NCBI GenBank assembly: GCA_018829205.1
Contig: JAHJUE010000019.1
Span: 1-64,000 of the forward strand
Source of the DNA: Bacteroidota bacterium
GTDB taxonomy: Bacteria; Bacteroidota; Ignavibacteria; Ignavibacteriales; Melioribacteraceae
Length of the DNA stretch: 64,000 nt
Reading direction: 5' to 3'
The translations under genes and the position numbers were made by a program. The notes below the pieces were generated by a model, which saw only the letters and a list, made by a program, of their open reading frames with translations, searched no databases and was not told the origin of the DNA. Positions 55,001-63,766 of this stretch are shown here, in pieces. Position 1 is the stretch's first letter; each line of letters starts with the position of its first letter.

Positions 55001-55627
55001 CCTCATTCTTAAACCCATACCGTTTCTATTCAAGTCATTAGCGTCGGGCTTAAAATGGGAATTAAATTCATCATCCCATTGATCATCAGCTTCAAAAAAA
55101 GATTCCTGATCGGCATTCATTATTCCTCTTCCGAAGAAACCGAACCATTGTGTTTTCCCGAATTCATCTTTCCAGCTGTTTGCAACAGGATCGTTCCAGC
55201 CTTGAATAGGCCATGAATCGGGTAAATGACTCATTGCAACCGATTGGTAATTAGGATTTCTAAATCCCGGTGTAGGGTTCCAGCCCCAGAAATAATTTTT
55301 AGTAGGATGTCTTTCGTTAAACTGACCGTTTCTAGGTCCTCTTGAAATAACAACAGATTGAAGCGTATCTCCAAGATCATTTACAAATTCAACGCCAATA
55401 AGCGGAATACAGTCACCTATATAATTCTCGCCGGAACCTAAAGGCCATTCACCTCTGATATCAATGCCGACGCTGAAGCCGGCGATTTGACCATCATTAT
55501 AATATGAAATTCCCGCTCTATTCCCGGTATGATATCCGATAGACCTTAAGGCCGGATCACTATATTGAGCTTGTACCGATAATTGGAGTATAAAGAACAT
55601 CAGTAATATTTTTCCCAAAATTTTCAT
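52049..55627 (-). CDS. Very large secreted protein with FN3-like regions and T9SS-type C-terminus
   Basis: 1192 residues from the start at 55627, which is preceded by GGGAGT at good distance; an earlier ATG at 55642 would use that Shine-Dalgarno as codons. The signal peptide ends near SVQAQ. The body is acidic with many Asp-Asn-Asp motifs (DGIDNDNDSQIG, DNDLDGLIDENE, NDIDEDGDW) that look like calcium-binding thrombospondin-3-type units. An FN3-like stretch (GQTYYYAVTAYDKGDEA) and the C-terminal KIRVVPNPYVV...GKFALIK-type sorting variant follow. It lies between a TonB receptor and a PorV gene. A surface protein; the ligand is unknown. Confidence 0.8.
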   Translation of the reverse strand: MKILGKILLMFFILQLSVQAQYSDPALRSIGYHTGNRAGISYYNDGQIAGFSVGIDIRGEWPLGSGENYIGDCIPLIGVEFVNDLGDTLQSVVISRGPRNGQFNERHPTKNYFWGWNPTPGFRNPNYQSVAMSHLPDSWPIQGWNDPVANSWKDEFGKTQWFGFFGRGIMNADQESFFEADDQWDDEFNSHFKPDANDLNRNGMGLRMRQRGFQWSSFLAEDAIFWLYDITNDGTHTYRKANFGTVVGTLAGGDGDSGDDLGTFVIDESITYSYDSDNVGNRGQEVGWVGYAFLESPGNAFDGIDNDNDSQIGTSPRFIQGDFAAKTYKAGDKIVLINESNGNGVNNYNRTVYTVKSTIDTVYSLGKSFIIEPGVTQFREGHIAGYGGVRGEIALPHISANDGYDNDLDGLIDENEAAHYLTRVNRGDLPVSYKNYITNEGLNDPLIDERRDNDIDEDGDWSPIFDDLGEDGLGPEDEAYPGPDLGEGDGIPTQGEPNFGKTDPDESDQIGLTAFNFFANSASPDLSIDSLVWNRMTPGRFDIIPPTPQDGDFIYSSGYFPLFSETTERFSVALLFGEDSRDINNNKDIVQKIYNSGYVFPQAPRKPKITITQEDGNVVLYWDGERSENSRDFVTKEKDFQGYKIFRSTDANFRDSRVITNALGVLSFDKPLAQYDLVDNFSGFYYPSPDLLAAFGGITYYLGENLNGLSTDNGITNVFVDSTVVPGQTYYYAVTAYDKGDEALEIFPEENSKFIFRSNTGAIITDDNTGYITPGRRPAGYISPNAAEMEKSENFIGTGSGFVEIIDDEKIRDGYNYKVVFQDTSLRQVTSNWSLIDLQTPDTLFLPTINETIIVDPLQTVNIPAGITRIFVNGEEKNFSGTTYTASYDTLVNQSDKFRGSTPVRQGIRVQLLNDAISTDSAHTGFTGVEDTLKPQFTQIKVFKGKSAAYDGVGIPNDYKIEFFPNTVGQSVRDTIGFPPVPALNNVIVPRSINFKVTNLTTGVEVDVVYPPPSGSQSTAHNFWLKEHVNGQYIKTWNFIFTYNTVGKSLPSGGSYMYSTFKQFNSKDSFTFTVEGAKIDNDLAKKDLDKIRVVPNPYVVTHDAEQRLLSTQTSGRGEREIRFTYVPPGSKISIYTVRGELIRTLTQDNFYVGDVYWNLRTEENLDVAFGVYVYVVDAPNIGTKIDKFALIK

Positions 55628-55648
55628 TTTAGTTACTCCCATGGTAGA

Positions 55649-58468
55649 TTAAAAATTTAAAGATAATCCAACTTCAACTCTTCTTGGTTCAGAGAAGTTA
55701 TAAGGATTAGTATAAAACTCATCTAAAGTATTATTATAAAGAACCGGATTAATTTTTTCCGCTTCAAGTTTCGTAAAACTGAAATAAGGATCTCCGGAAT
55801 CGGTGTTTATATTTAACGGATTCTCGGAATCAAGCAGATTAAATACTTTCACGAATAAAGAAAGTTTCTGATTGCCGATTAAAAAGTCCTTATAAATTCT
55901 TAAGTCAATATTAAATACCGCAGGCTTATTATCGCTGTTTCTGGGGAATGCGTTTTGAGTAACCCTTGTATTTTTATTAACGCCCGGCGTATAAGGCTGG
56001 CCGGTAAAGAAATTGCCGATAATTGAAAAACCGTAATCATTCATTTTAGTATAAGCCGCGGAAATATTAAATGTATGAGTCTGATCCCAATTTAAAGGAG
56101 CAATAAATGTTTCGGGAATTGCGCCGCCTGTAATAGCGTTTCTGGCATCGGCCGGATCAGAAGCGTTTCCTTTTGTAACCGAATATGTATAATCAAGATT
56201 GGTAGCGAAACCGCCGCCGAAGCGTTTTGTAAATTTAATTATAAAACCTCTTGAAGAACCGAAATCGGAATTTTGATATTGACTGTACGTTTTATCGCCG
56301 CCGAATACAAGAATATCCGCGTTTTGAGTTCCGCTTAAATCTCTAAAATCTTCGAAGAATACAGTTACATCAACTGCCATATCATCACTTATCTGCTGCT
56401 GTAAACCAATTTCACCTTTAACCGTTTTTTGAGGACGCAAGTCGGCGTTTCCCATTAAACCAACGTTTCCCGAACCGTCTGCAATTTCGAATTCCGGGTT
56501 TTCATATAGGTACTGATACCTCGGAAGCTGGAAAAAGTGACCATATGAAAAATGTATTACTCCCGCGTCCGATATCGGGAAAGCGAGTCCAAGTCTTGGA
56601 CTAACTTGTGTTTTAACAGAAGCGTCTTTATACCAGTATTTTTCGCGGTCGGAAACAGTTTTAATAGTTTCTCCCTGATCGGCATCAAGCACGCCGTTTC
56701 CGTTTAAGTCGTTAAATATATTGTTAGGTCTTAACGGGTTAACAATATTCGGATCCGATGGATCGCTTAATACTTGTCCGTCTGGATCAAAATAATCAAA
56801 ACGCACGCCGGCGTTAAAAATTATACTGAAGGCTTCAAATTTAGCTTGTACGTAAGCCGCGCCTTCGAGCGGGTTCTTCAGATATTCATCATTATCTAAT
56901 GATGTAAGAGGAGGAATCACAACGTTGTAAGGATTTACTCTTTGACCGTTCTGATCAACCATAGGCGCTAAATTTATATCGTGAAAATAAATTTCATTTC
57001 TTTTAACCTCGCCGCCGAACTGTACATTTATCTCTTTATTAAACTGGGTAGCCCAATCAAGTTTTACGCTATAGGTGCCGGAACTTCTTGTAAACCTTTG
57101 ATCGTCGGTTCCGCCAACGGCATAATTATGAGGCGGGCGCTGGTGAATGTCATTATCTACATAATTTGTCGGGTTATTAGGATCACCCGTATAAATATCT
57201 TCAAATAGATATTGTCTGTAGTCTTTGAAATAGTAACTTAAATTTAACGTGTAAAAACTTCTTTCGGATACGGCGTGATTAAGAGATATTATATTTGAAT
57301 TAGATTTCTCAAATCTCTGTGTATTATTATCGGGTGTTAATCTATTGTAGCTGTCGTGAGTACCCCCGTCAAATTGCTCAAAGTTTTTATCGTCATACAA
57401 ATAATTAAAACTTACCTTCATGCCGGGCATTACAATATATGTAAGTTTACCCTGTCCGAAATAATTTTTACTCCAGTTCATAGGCACAAATTCGTTATCG
57501 CCGTTTTGAGTAATAAAAAACTGACTTCCGCCCGAGCCCGGAATTTCATTTGCAATATCGGTAGTAAGGTAGGTTCTTTTGCCGAATATATAACCGTCGT
57601 TATAATAATAGCGAAGGTTTGTAAAGAAATATAATTGATCTTTTAAAATAGGACCGCTTATACTCGCTTCAACGTTTCTTATTGCGATCGGATTAATATC
57701 ATTAATATTCCAGAAAGCTCTTTCTTTATCGGAGATATAATCACCGGCATATGCCTGCACACTTCCTTTAAATTCATTTGAACCGTCCTTAGTAACCAGG
57801 TTAATTACACCAGATAAAGCCTGTCCGTATTCCGCGTTAAACGCGCCGCTGATAACCTGTAATTCCTGGACAGAGCTTGAGTTTACATCTACAACTGTGC
57901 TTCCGTCGTAAGAATCAGTAACAGGCACGCCGTCAATCTGGTATGTAACCTGTCCGCTTCTTCCCCCTCTTAAATGGAGTCCGCCTCCTTGAGAGACAAC
58001 AACGCCTGCCTGAAGCTGAAGCACGTCCGATATTTCGGTTATAGGCAATTCAGAGATCATATCATCGCCGACAATAGAAGTTGAGGATGTTAAATCTTTT
58101 TGAATCAGAGGTTTGGTCGCAACAATCACAACTTCCTGACCTAATTGAATGCTAGTATCGGATAATTCAAAATTAATTGTAGTTGTAAGATCAATAGAAA
58201 CTTTTACGTTTTCCATTGTAACCGAATTATAACCGATTGCCGATGCTTTCAGTGTATAGGTACCTGGAGAAACGTTTAATATCGAATAGTAACCGTCAAG
58301 GTCTGTAGCGGCGCCAAGTGAAGTTCCCATTATAATTACATTCACAAAAGGTAATGGGTCACCTGTGGCTTTGTCGGTTATTCTCCCGACTAATTTTCCG
58401 GTAGTGCCGGCAAAAATATTTACGGCCGGAATCAGGAGAACCAATAAAATCTTTAAATAAATCTTCAT
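55649..58468 (-). CDS. TonB-dependent receptor with carboxypeptidase-regulatory-like N-terminus (second module)
   Basis: 939 residues. Signal peptide to about residue 21, then a CarboxypepD-reg-like domain (GKLVGRITDKATGDPLPFVN), a plug (LHLRGGRSGQVTYQIDGVP, FNAEYGQALSGVINLVTKDG) and a 22-strand barrel ending VEVGLSLNF. It is the first gene of the second module and is followed by the T9SS protein and PorV genes. No SusD is present. There are no glycoside hydrolases nearby, so the ligand may not be a polysaccharide. Confidence 0.92.
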   Translation of the reverse strand: MKIYLKILLVLLIPAVNIFAGTTGKLVGRITDKATGDPLPFVNVIIMGTSLGAATDLDGYYSILNVSPGTYTLKASAIGYNSVTMENVKVSIDLTTTINFELSDTSIQLGQEVVIVATKPLIQKDLTSSTSIVGDDMISELPITEISDVLQLQAGVVVSQGGGLHLRGGRSGQVTYQIDGVPVTDSYDGSTVVDVNSSSVQELQVISGAFNAEYGQALSGVINLVTKDGSNEFKGSVQAYAGDYISDKERAFWNINDINPIAIRNVEASISGPILKDQLYFFTNLRYYYNDGYIFGKRTYLTTDIANEIPGSGGSQFFITQNGDNEFVPMNWSKNYFGQGKLTYIVMPGMKVSFNYLYDDKNFEQFDGGTHDSYNRLTPDNNTQRFEKSNSNIISLNHAVSERSFYTLNLSYYFKDYRQYLFEDIYTGDPNNPTNYVDNDIHQRPPHNYAVGGTDDQRFTRSSGTYSVKLDWATQFNKEINVQFGGEVKRNEIYFHDINLAPMVDQNGQRVNPYNVVIPPLTSLDNDEYLKNPLEGAAYVQAKFEAFSIIFNAGVRFDYFDPDGQVLSDPSDPNIVNPLRPNNIFNDLNGNGVLDADQGETIKTVSDREKYWYKDASVKTQVSPRLGLAFPISDAGVIHFSYGHFFQLPRYQYLYENPEFEIADGSGNVGLMGNADLRPQKTVKGEIGLQQQISDDMAVDVTVFFEDFRDLSGTQNADILVFGGDKTYSQYQNSDFGSSRGFIIKFTKRFGGGFATNLDYTYSVTKGNASDPADARNAITGGAIPETFIAPLNWDQTHTFNISAAYTKMNDYGFSIIGNFFTGQPYTPGVNKNTRVTQNAFPRNSDNKPAVFNIDLRIYKDFLIGNQKLSLFVKVFNLLDSENPLNINTDSGDPYFSFTKLEAEKINPVLYNNTLDEFYTNPYNFSEPRRVEVGLSLNF

Positions 58469-58532
58469 AATACCTCCAGTATGGAAGAATTTTTCTAATT
58501 ATTAGGAAATGCTTAAAAACATTTCAGTTATG

Positions 58533-60101
58533 TTAAAGTACATTGTCCGGATTTTCGTTTCTTCTTTTCTGCAATTCTAAATACCATTCAATAAATACAG
58601 GAGATGAAGGAACCCCGGAAATAGTTCCGCCAAAACCTAAATGACGAAGAACAAATAAATTTATATTGCCTTGTTCTATTTGAGAATATATTTCATCGTT
58701 AATTTCATATTTATATTTATCGGCAAGTTTAATTGTCTGGTTAATATAATCTTTGAAGAGAGGATTGGTTTTTTCATTTTTAATATTTTCACTATCGCTG
58801 CTCATAACCGAGTAAAATCCTGGATCCGGATTTTCCGTATTGGGATTATCAAAATTATTTTTTATGTACTGAAAAAGAAAATTCTCATACCATATATCAA
58901 CCCATTTTTTTACATCAAGTGTCTTGTCTAATCCTAAGCTATATCCTTCACGCGAAAGTAATTCGTATTTAATATATTCTTTAGTTTTTTTATTCAAATA
59001 AATTTTAATAGTATCAATATCCGAAGTTGATACCGAAAACGCCGTAAAACTAATTTCTCTAATAAAACTTTCTAAATCAATCGGATCAATTTCAAATTTA
59101 ATAAACGCACTTTCGTTTTCTTTATTTTTGAATAAACTTAAGATTTCGTTTACATCATAGGAATCCAGGAATAATTTATCTTTTTGTCTGTCCGTATTTT
59201 TTTTATCAAATACCGTTTTAATATTGTTGCACAGCTGCAAAAAAAGTTTTCCGTCTACATCAATTTTTTTGTCTTTAAAAAAATCGGAATAAAAAGTTTC
59301 ATAATATTTATTTTCATCTCTTTTTTTGAGAATCTTCAGAACCTCTTTATAATCATCAGCATCTTGCAAATCATTTCTTAATTTAATTTGTTTTAGATAA
59401 TATAAATTCCAGCCGTTTTCAATTTCAATAGGCTGGGAATAACCGTCCGTTTCCAAATTATATAAAATTGTTTCAAGGAACGGAGGCATATCACCGAAGC
59501 CGATATCTACAGATTTATAAATAATTTTTGATGTATCAATGCCGCGTGTAATATTAGAAAGGTTGTTTTCTTTATTTAATTTATCGTATACATCAAAGAC
59601 AGGGTCTGCAGTTTCGGAAAAGAAAACCCCGACTTCCAAAATTTTAGAATATTTGTTTAAGCCGTCACTTATTAATCCGGGATTTACGTTTACCTTATCT
59701 TTAATTTCTCTTCTATAAAGTTCATCCCTAACAAACATTTTTTCGATAGATTTTTTAGCAGTTAAAACCGAAGCATGATTTTCAAAACCTTTTTCAACCG
59801 CTTCGTTTGCCCAAAGTTTTTCGGCAATAATTGTATAAAGCAGTTCCTTTTTAATTCCTTCCGAGCCGCTTTTATCCTGAATTCCTTCTTTGGGAGAAAA
59901 ATTAAGCCTGTAAATAAATTCGGATTCCGATATTTCCAGATTCCCTACTTTGACAAGAACAGGGTCAGAATCATTTAATTGAGCTTTTAAAAAAGAAGGG
60001 GATAAAAGAAACGCAAAAAGAATAACTACGAAAGTTTTACTTATAATTTTTTTTATAATCGTTGAATTCACAATATCTATTGCATACAAAATAACTGTCA
60101 T
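58533..60101 (-). CDS. Secreted SurA/PpiC-like protein, probable periplasmic chaperone
   Basis: 522 residues. The N-terminal hydrophobic stretch ends near SPSFLKAQ; the true start may be downstream of the longest frame. The mature start DPVLVKVGNLEISESEFIYRL resembles the N-terminal SurA/PpiC motif, in which VNG..IT..E is followed by helices. A recognisable parvulin domain is weak; a stretch with GFGDMPPFLETIL and YSQPIEIENGWNLYYLKQI at about 200-240 fits its core. I infer a chaperone for outer-membrane or T9SS proteins, in keeping with the TonB receptor gene that follows 64 bases later. Confidence 0.7.
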   Translation of the reverse strand: MTVILYAIDIVNSTIIKKIISKTFVVILFAFLLSPSFLKAQLNDSDPVLVKVGNLEISESEFIYRLNFSPKEGIQDKSGSEGIKKELLYTIIAEKLWANEAVEKGFENHASVLTAKKSIEKMFVRDELYRREIKDKVNVNPGLISDGLNKYSKILEVGVFFSETADPVFDVYDKLNKENNLSNITRGIDTSKIIYKSVDIGFGDMPPFLETILYNLETDGYSQPIEIENGWNLYYLKQIKLRNDLQDADDYKEVLKILKKRDENKYYETFYSDFFKDKKIDVDGKLFLQLCNNIKTVFDKKNTDRQKDKLFLDSYDVNEILSLFKNKENESAFIKFEIDPIDLESFIREISFTAFSVSTSDIDTIKIYLNKKTKEYIKYELLSREGYSLGLDKTLDVKKWVDIWYENFLFQYIKNNFDNPNTENPDPGFYSVMSSDSENIKNEKTNPLFKDYINQTIKLADKYKYEINDEIYSQIEQGNINLFVLRHLGFGGTISGVPSSPVFIEWYLELQKRRNENPDNVL

Positions 60102-60161
60102 ATTTATTTACTTTTCTCAAAGATATTTATGTTAATTCAAAAACTTTTACTCTTTTTATAC

Positions 60162-60190
60162 TAAAGCCGGTTATTTTCAAACCGGCTTTA
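60162..60190 (-). terminator. Hairpin after the two-repeat T9SS gene
   Basis: TAAAGCCGGTT (60162-60172) pairs perfectly with AACCGGCTTTA (60180-60190), loop 7 bases. It lies 28 bases beyond the stop at 60219. No T run follows on the minus strand, so termination strength is uncertain. Confidence 0.65.
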
Positions 60191-60218
60191 GAATTTAAAT
60201 AATAATGCTGCACAAATT

Positions 60219-62162
60219 TTATTTTAGCAACAACATTTTATGAGAAGAAAAATGTTTGCCTGCAGAAAGCGTATAAATATAAACACCGCTTGATAAATCA
60301 GCCGCGTTAAAATTATATTCATAAGTTCCAGCATTCAATGACTCATTAACCAATGTTGCAACTTCCTGACCTAACATATTGTAAACTTTTAATGTTACGG
60401 AATTTGATTCAGGAATTTGGAATCTGATCATGGTTGTCGGATTGAAAGGGTTTGGATAGTTTTGAGCAAGTTCGTATTGAGTTGGAACAATTTCAATTTT
60501 CTCAATTCCGGTAACCTGACCAGTAATGTCGTGCTGACCCATAACTCCGAAATCATTTTCAACTTTAGCTGAAACCAAAAAAGCGGCCAAAGTAATGTTA
60601 TGATTTGCGCCTACGCCGTTTTCGTTATCATTACCACCGCCGTTAGTTGCGTCGTCGCCGTAATTGATGCCGTATTTATATTCAATTGCGAACCCGGTGT
60701 ATTTAGGGAAAGTTACTTGAGTTGCAAAAATTCCGTCGCCAGCAGTTGCGTCGCCGTGGGTACCGTCATCAAACATAGGAATCATTCTATCAATTTCAGA
60801 AGATGGCCATCCGCCGCTTGGCCACTGCAAAGGAGCGGTTGCGCCTGTTAAATGAACTGTATTTACGACAGAGAAAGGCTGATTGTCAACTGCAGAAACC
60901 GCGCCGGCAGTATTAACTACAAAGGTAACCGTTACATCCTGATTAATAACAGCGTCAATTGACGCGTCGTTAAACGGACGGTTAACTACAGCGTAGCCAT
61001 TATCATAATCTGATTTTTTAATAACATAGGTTTTGTTGTCTCCGCCTTCCCAGTTTCCGCCGGTATAGTAAAATTTATAACCTGGAAGAGCGTCGCCTAT
61101 TGTTGCTTTTTGTACCGCTGTATGCGAATACAAATTCGGATTTACTGGATCTTGTGTCATATCCGGAGCTTCATTACCCCATCCGAAAAATCCTCCTCTT
61201 ACTTCCACTGTATCTGCCGCAGGATCAAAAGAACCTTTTAGAAATTCTAATTCCATATCAACCTGATATGTTACTGAAATATCAATTGAATCAGGAACAT
61301 TGTTAGAAATAACTACATTTGTCAAAGTATGTGTTCCCATTGAACCGAAAGTATTTTCAACTGTAGCAGATTCCAAAAATGCAGACAAAGTTATAAAATG
61401 GTTAGTACCAACACCGTTTTCATTATCGTTTCCGCCACCATTTGTTGCAGCATCGCCGTAATTTATACCGTATTTATATTCAATTGAAAGAGGTGAATAT
61501 TTTGGGAATGTTACTTCTGTTGTAAAAATTCCATCACCTGAGACAGCATCTCCGTTTGTGCCGTTATCATACATAGCAATCATTTTGGTTATGTCTGCAT
61601 CGGGCCAACCGCCGTCCGGCCATGCAAATGGAGCAGAGGCACCGGTTATATGAACAGAATTGACTGTAGCAAATGGCTGATTATCAACCGCTGAAATTGC
61701 GCCTGCCGTGTTAACAATAAAAGTAATTGTTGCTGCTTCATTAATAACATTATCTAAAGAAGCGTCGTTAAATGGTCTTGCTACAACAGCAAATCCATTG
61801 TCATAATCTTCTTGTGTGATCTTGTAAGTTTTATTGTCTCCGCCTTCCCAGTTTCCGCCGGTATAGTAGAATTTGTAACCAGGAAGTTCATCACCAACAG
61901 TGGCTTTTTGAATTGCAGTGTGATTGTATAAATTAGGATTAACCGGATCCTGAACCATATCCGGGGCTTCGCTTCCCCAACCGAAAAATCCACCTCTAAC
62001 TTCAACTGTATCACTTGCAGGATCAAATGATCCTTTTAAAAATTCTAATTCCATATCCACTTGATATGTAACCGAGATATCAATGGAATCAGGTACTTGC
62101 GCTTTAGTTAAAACTGCGAATAACAGCACAAGAAAAGCTGTTGTTGTAATTTTTTTAATCAT
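60219..62162 (-). CDS. Secreted protein with two near-identical 266-residue repeats and T9SS sorting domain
   Basis: 647 residues. The signal peptide ends at LTKAQ. Residues 23-288 and 289-555 are tandem copies, each starting VPDSIDISVTYQVDMELEFL and containing VRGGFFGWG, GYKFYYTGGNWEGGD, VNTAGA and IEYKYGINYGD. The fold is probably an all-beta starch-binding-like or choice-of-anchor domain; GFFGWG...PNLYNHTA resembles CBM20/CBM48-type strands. The T9SS type A domain has NYPNPFNPTTMIRFQI and KMLLLK. The DNA copies are also closely similar, so the duplication is fairly recent. I infer a surface carbohydrate-binding protein; no enzyme motif is seen. Confidence 0.82.
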   Translation of the reverse strand: MIKKITTTAFLVLLFAVLTKAQVPDSIDISVTYQVDMELEFLKGSFDPASDTVEVRGGFFGWGSEAPDMVQDPVNPNLYNHTAIQKATVGDELPGYKFYYTGGNWEGGDNKTYKITQEDYDNGFAVVARPFNDASLDNVINEAATITFIVNTAGAISAVDNQPFATVNSVHITGASAPFAWPDGGWPDADITKMIAMYDNGTNGDAVSGDGIFTTEVTFPKYSPLSIEYKYGINYGDAATNGGGNDNENGVGTNHFITLSAFLESATVENTFGSMGTHTLTNVVISNNVPDSIDISVTYQVDMELEFLKGSFDPAADTVEVRGGFFGWGNEAPDMTQDPVNPNLYSHTAVQKATIGDALPGYKFYYTGGNWEGGDNKTYVIKKSDYDNGYAVVNRPFNDASIDAVINQDVTVTFVVNTAGAVSAVDNQPFSVVNTVHLTGATAPLQWPSGGWPSSEIDRMIPMFDDGTHGDATAGDGIFATQVTFPKYTGFAIEYKYGINYGDDATNGGGNDNENGVGANHNITLAAFLVSAKVENDFGVMGQHDITGQVTGIEKIEIVPTQYELAQNYPNPFNPTTMIRFQIPESNSVTLKVYNMLGQEVATLVNESLNAGTYEYNFNAADLSSGVYIYTLSAGKHFSSHKMLLLK

Positions 62163-62324
62163 AGTTACTCCTTTTATGTGGTGTGATAAATGCTGAAAAA
62201 TAATTCTACAAACAAAATTTTCGTTAAAAAATTCACTGTTATAAAAATTTATTATTTCAATGTTGTTTAGAAAAGGTCAGCTCCCTGGTGTATTAATAAT
62301 AGTTATTGACCTTTTTAGAAACAC

Positions 62325-62340
62325 CTACACATATGTGTAG
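62325..62340. promoter_or_regulatory. Perfect 16-bp palindrome, candidate operator
   Basis: CTACACATATGTGTAG is fully self-complementary. It lies 30 bases after the stop of the response regulator at 62371 and about 165 bases upstream of the two-repeat T9SS gene start. Being in the promoter gap of that gene, it is a good candidate binding site for a dimeric regulator. A role as a terminator is less likely, because there is no loop and no GC-rich stem. Confidence 0.5.
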
Positions 62341-62370
62341 TTTTTACTAACGCCTAAATTCGGGGCAAAT

Positions 62371-62958
62371 TTAATTGAAACCGTAAATTCTGTGAAGCTT
62401 AGAATATATATCCTTAAAATGACCTCTTATTTCAGGCATATTTATTTTTAACACTTCTTCAATCGCTTTAAGACTGTTCCCTTCGACAAGTTTTTGAAGA
62501 ATATTAAATTCGTTACTGTTTAAATCGCTTAATTTTTTGCTTACGTTGAATGAATCGAATGTTTTTCTGGCAATAAATGAATTCATTGGTACATAACCAT
62601 CGGCGGCGTCTTTAATAATTTTTATCATTTTTGCAGGTGGTGAATTTTTAACTAGATAGCAGCTTGCGCCCGCCAGCAATGCCTCAAAGATTTTATCGTT
62701 TTCTTCATAGACTGTAAGTACAACAATCGTACAATCTTTAGAAATTTTGTTCAGTTTTTTAATTCCGTCGATTCCCGAAATTCCGGGTAAATTAAGATCG
62801 ACTAAAAGAACGTCGGGCATATTGTTTTTATGCACATCAATAAAATCTTCAAATTTTTCGTAGGTACCAATACAGTTTAATCCGTCGGATACGTCAATAA
62901 GAGTTTTGATCCCTTCTCTTATTGTCTTAACATCTTCAACTATAGCTATATTAGTCAT
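62371..62958 (-). CDS. NarL/FixJ-type response regulator with degenerate, truncated output domain
   Basis: 195 residues. The receiver domain is complete: acidic pair near ED9, phospho-Asp54 in LLVDLNLPG, Thr in VVLTVYEEND and Lys in LVKNSPP. The LuxR-type output domain has EFNILQKLVEGNSLKAIEEV but then LKINMPEIRGHFKDIYSKLHRIYGFN, which lacks the usual SxxTVRxH recognition part and the last 15 residues. DNA binding may be altered or lost. The normal paralogue lies upstream at 63106-63744, and a kinase gene precedes that. It may be a phosphate sink or use a different interface. Confidence 0.9.
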   Translation of the reverse strand: MTNIAIVEDVKTIREGIKTLIDVSDGLNCIGTYEKFEDFIDVHKNNMPDVLLVDLNLPGISGIDGIKKLNKISKDCTIVVLTVYEENDKIFEALLAGASCYLVKNSPPAKMIKIIKDAADGYVPMNSFIARKTFDSFNVSKKLSDLNSNEFNILQKLVEGNSLKAIEEVLKINMPEIRGHFKDIYSKLHRIYGFN

Positions 62959-63056
62959 TATTATCGGGGGTTAGTTTTCCTTGAGTACATAATAAAAATA
63001 ACTAATTTAGAGGTGCCGCAATACTACACAAAGGGACTGATTATTAGAAAGATTGA

Positions 63057-63085
63057 TTTGGTTGATTGAAACTTTTTCAACCAAT
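63057..63085 (-). terminator. Hairpin between the two response-regulator genes
   Basis: TTGGTTGA (near 63058-63065) pairs with TCAACCAA (near 63076-63083) around a loop of about 10 bases. It lies downstream of the regulator gene ending at 63106 on the minus strand. The A-rich stretch between it and that gene means it is more likely a weak terminator or mRNA stem. Coordinates are approximate by a base or two. Confidence 0.45.
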
Positions 63086-63105
63086 CAGCCAATCATCCAT
63101 TTTTT

Positions 63106-63744
63106 TTATACCAATCCTTGTTTAATTGCTTTTGCAACGGCTTCCGACTGCGAATGGACGTGAAGTTTTTTATATATATTTCTAAAATGGAAACGCACAG
63201 TTTCAACGCTAATAAACAGCGAATCGGCTATTGCTTTGTAGCTGTTACCTTCAACCAACCCGGATAATACTTCTTTTTCCCTGGCGGTTAACTGAATTTC
63301 TGGGTCGCGGCTGTAAGGTGTAGGATTTTTCTGAAAGAAGTCAACTACCTTTCTGGCAATCTGCGAAGTCATGGGCGCGCCTCCCTCGTGCGCGTCCTTA
63401 ATCGCTTCAAGTAGTTTTGAAGGAGGGGTTTTTTTAATCAAATAACCAGAAGCTCCGGCGCAAAGGGCTTCAAATATTAAATCATTTTCATCGTAAACTG
63501 TAAGCATTAAAATAATATAATCGTGCGATATTTCTTTAAGCCGTTTAATTCCTTCAATGCCGGACATACCGGGCAGATCGATATCCATAAGAACAACGTC
63601 AAATTTTATATCTCTTACTTTTTCGAGCAGGCTCTCGCAATCTCTGAACGCGGCAGCGCAGTTATAACCTTCAGTACCCTCAATTAATATTTTCAATCCG
63701 TCTCTAATCGTATTGCTGTCTTCAACAATTACTACATTTATCAT
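63106..63744 (-). CDS. NarL/FixJ-type (LuxR) response regulator
   Basis: 212 residues. Receiver domain with ED pair near 8-9, phospho-Asp54 in VLMDIDLPG, LMLTVYDEND and LIKKTPP. The LuxR-type output is complete: LTAREKEVLSGLVEGNSYKAIA, SLFISVETVRFHFRNIYKKL and HSQSEAVAKAIKQGLV. It should bind DNA once phosphorylated. The upstream histidine kinase gene ends 23 bases before its start, so they form a two-component pair. Targets are unknown; the palindrome at 62325 is one candidate. Confidence 0.95.
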   Translation of the reverse strand: MINVVIVEDSNTIRDGLKILIEGTEGYNCAAAFRDCESLLEKVRDIKFDVVLMDIDLPGMSGIEGIKRLKEISHDYIILMLTVYDENDLIFEALCAGASGYLIKKTPPSKLLEAIKDAHEGGAPMTSQIARKVVDFFQKNPTPYSRDPEIQLTAREKEVLSGLVEGNSYKAIADSLFISVETVRFHFRNIYKKLHVHSQSEAVAKAIKQGLV

Positions 63745-63766
63745 CTGAGCCCTTTTAGAATTCTTG

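Noticed and set aside
60219-62162. Tandem repeat in the T9SS protein considered as a CRISPR-like or satellite array
   Set aside because: It is an in-frame two-copy protein domain of 798 bases, with no short spacers.
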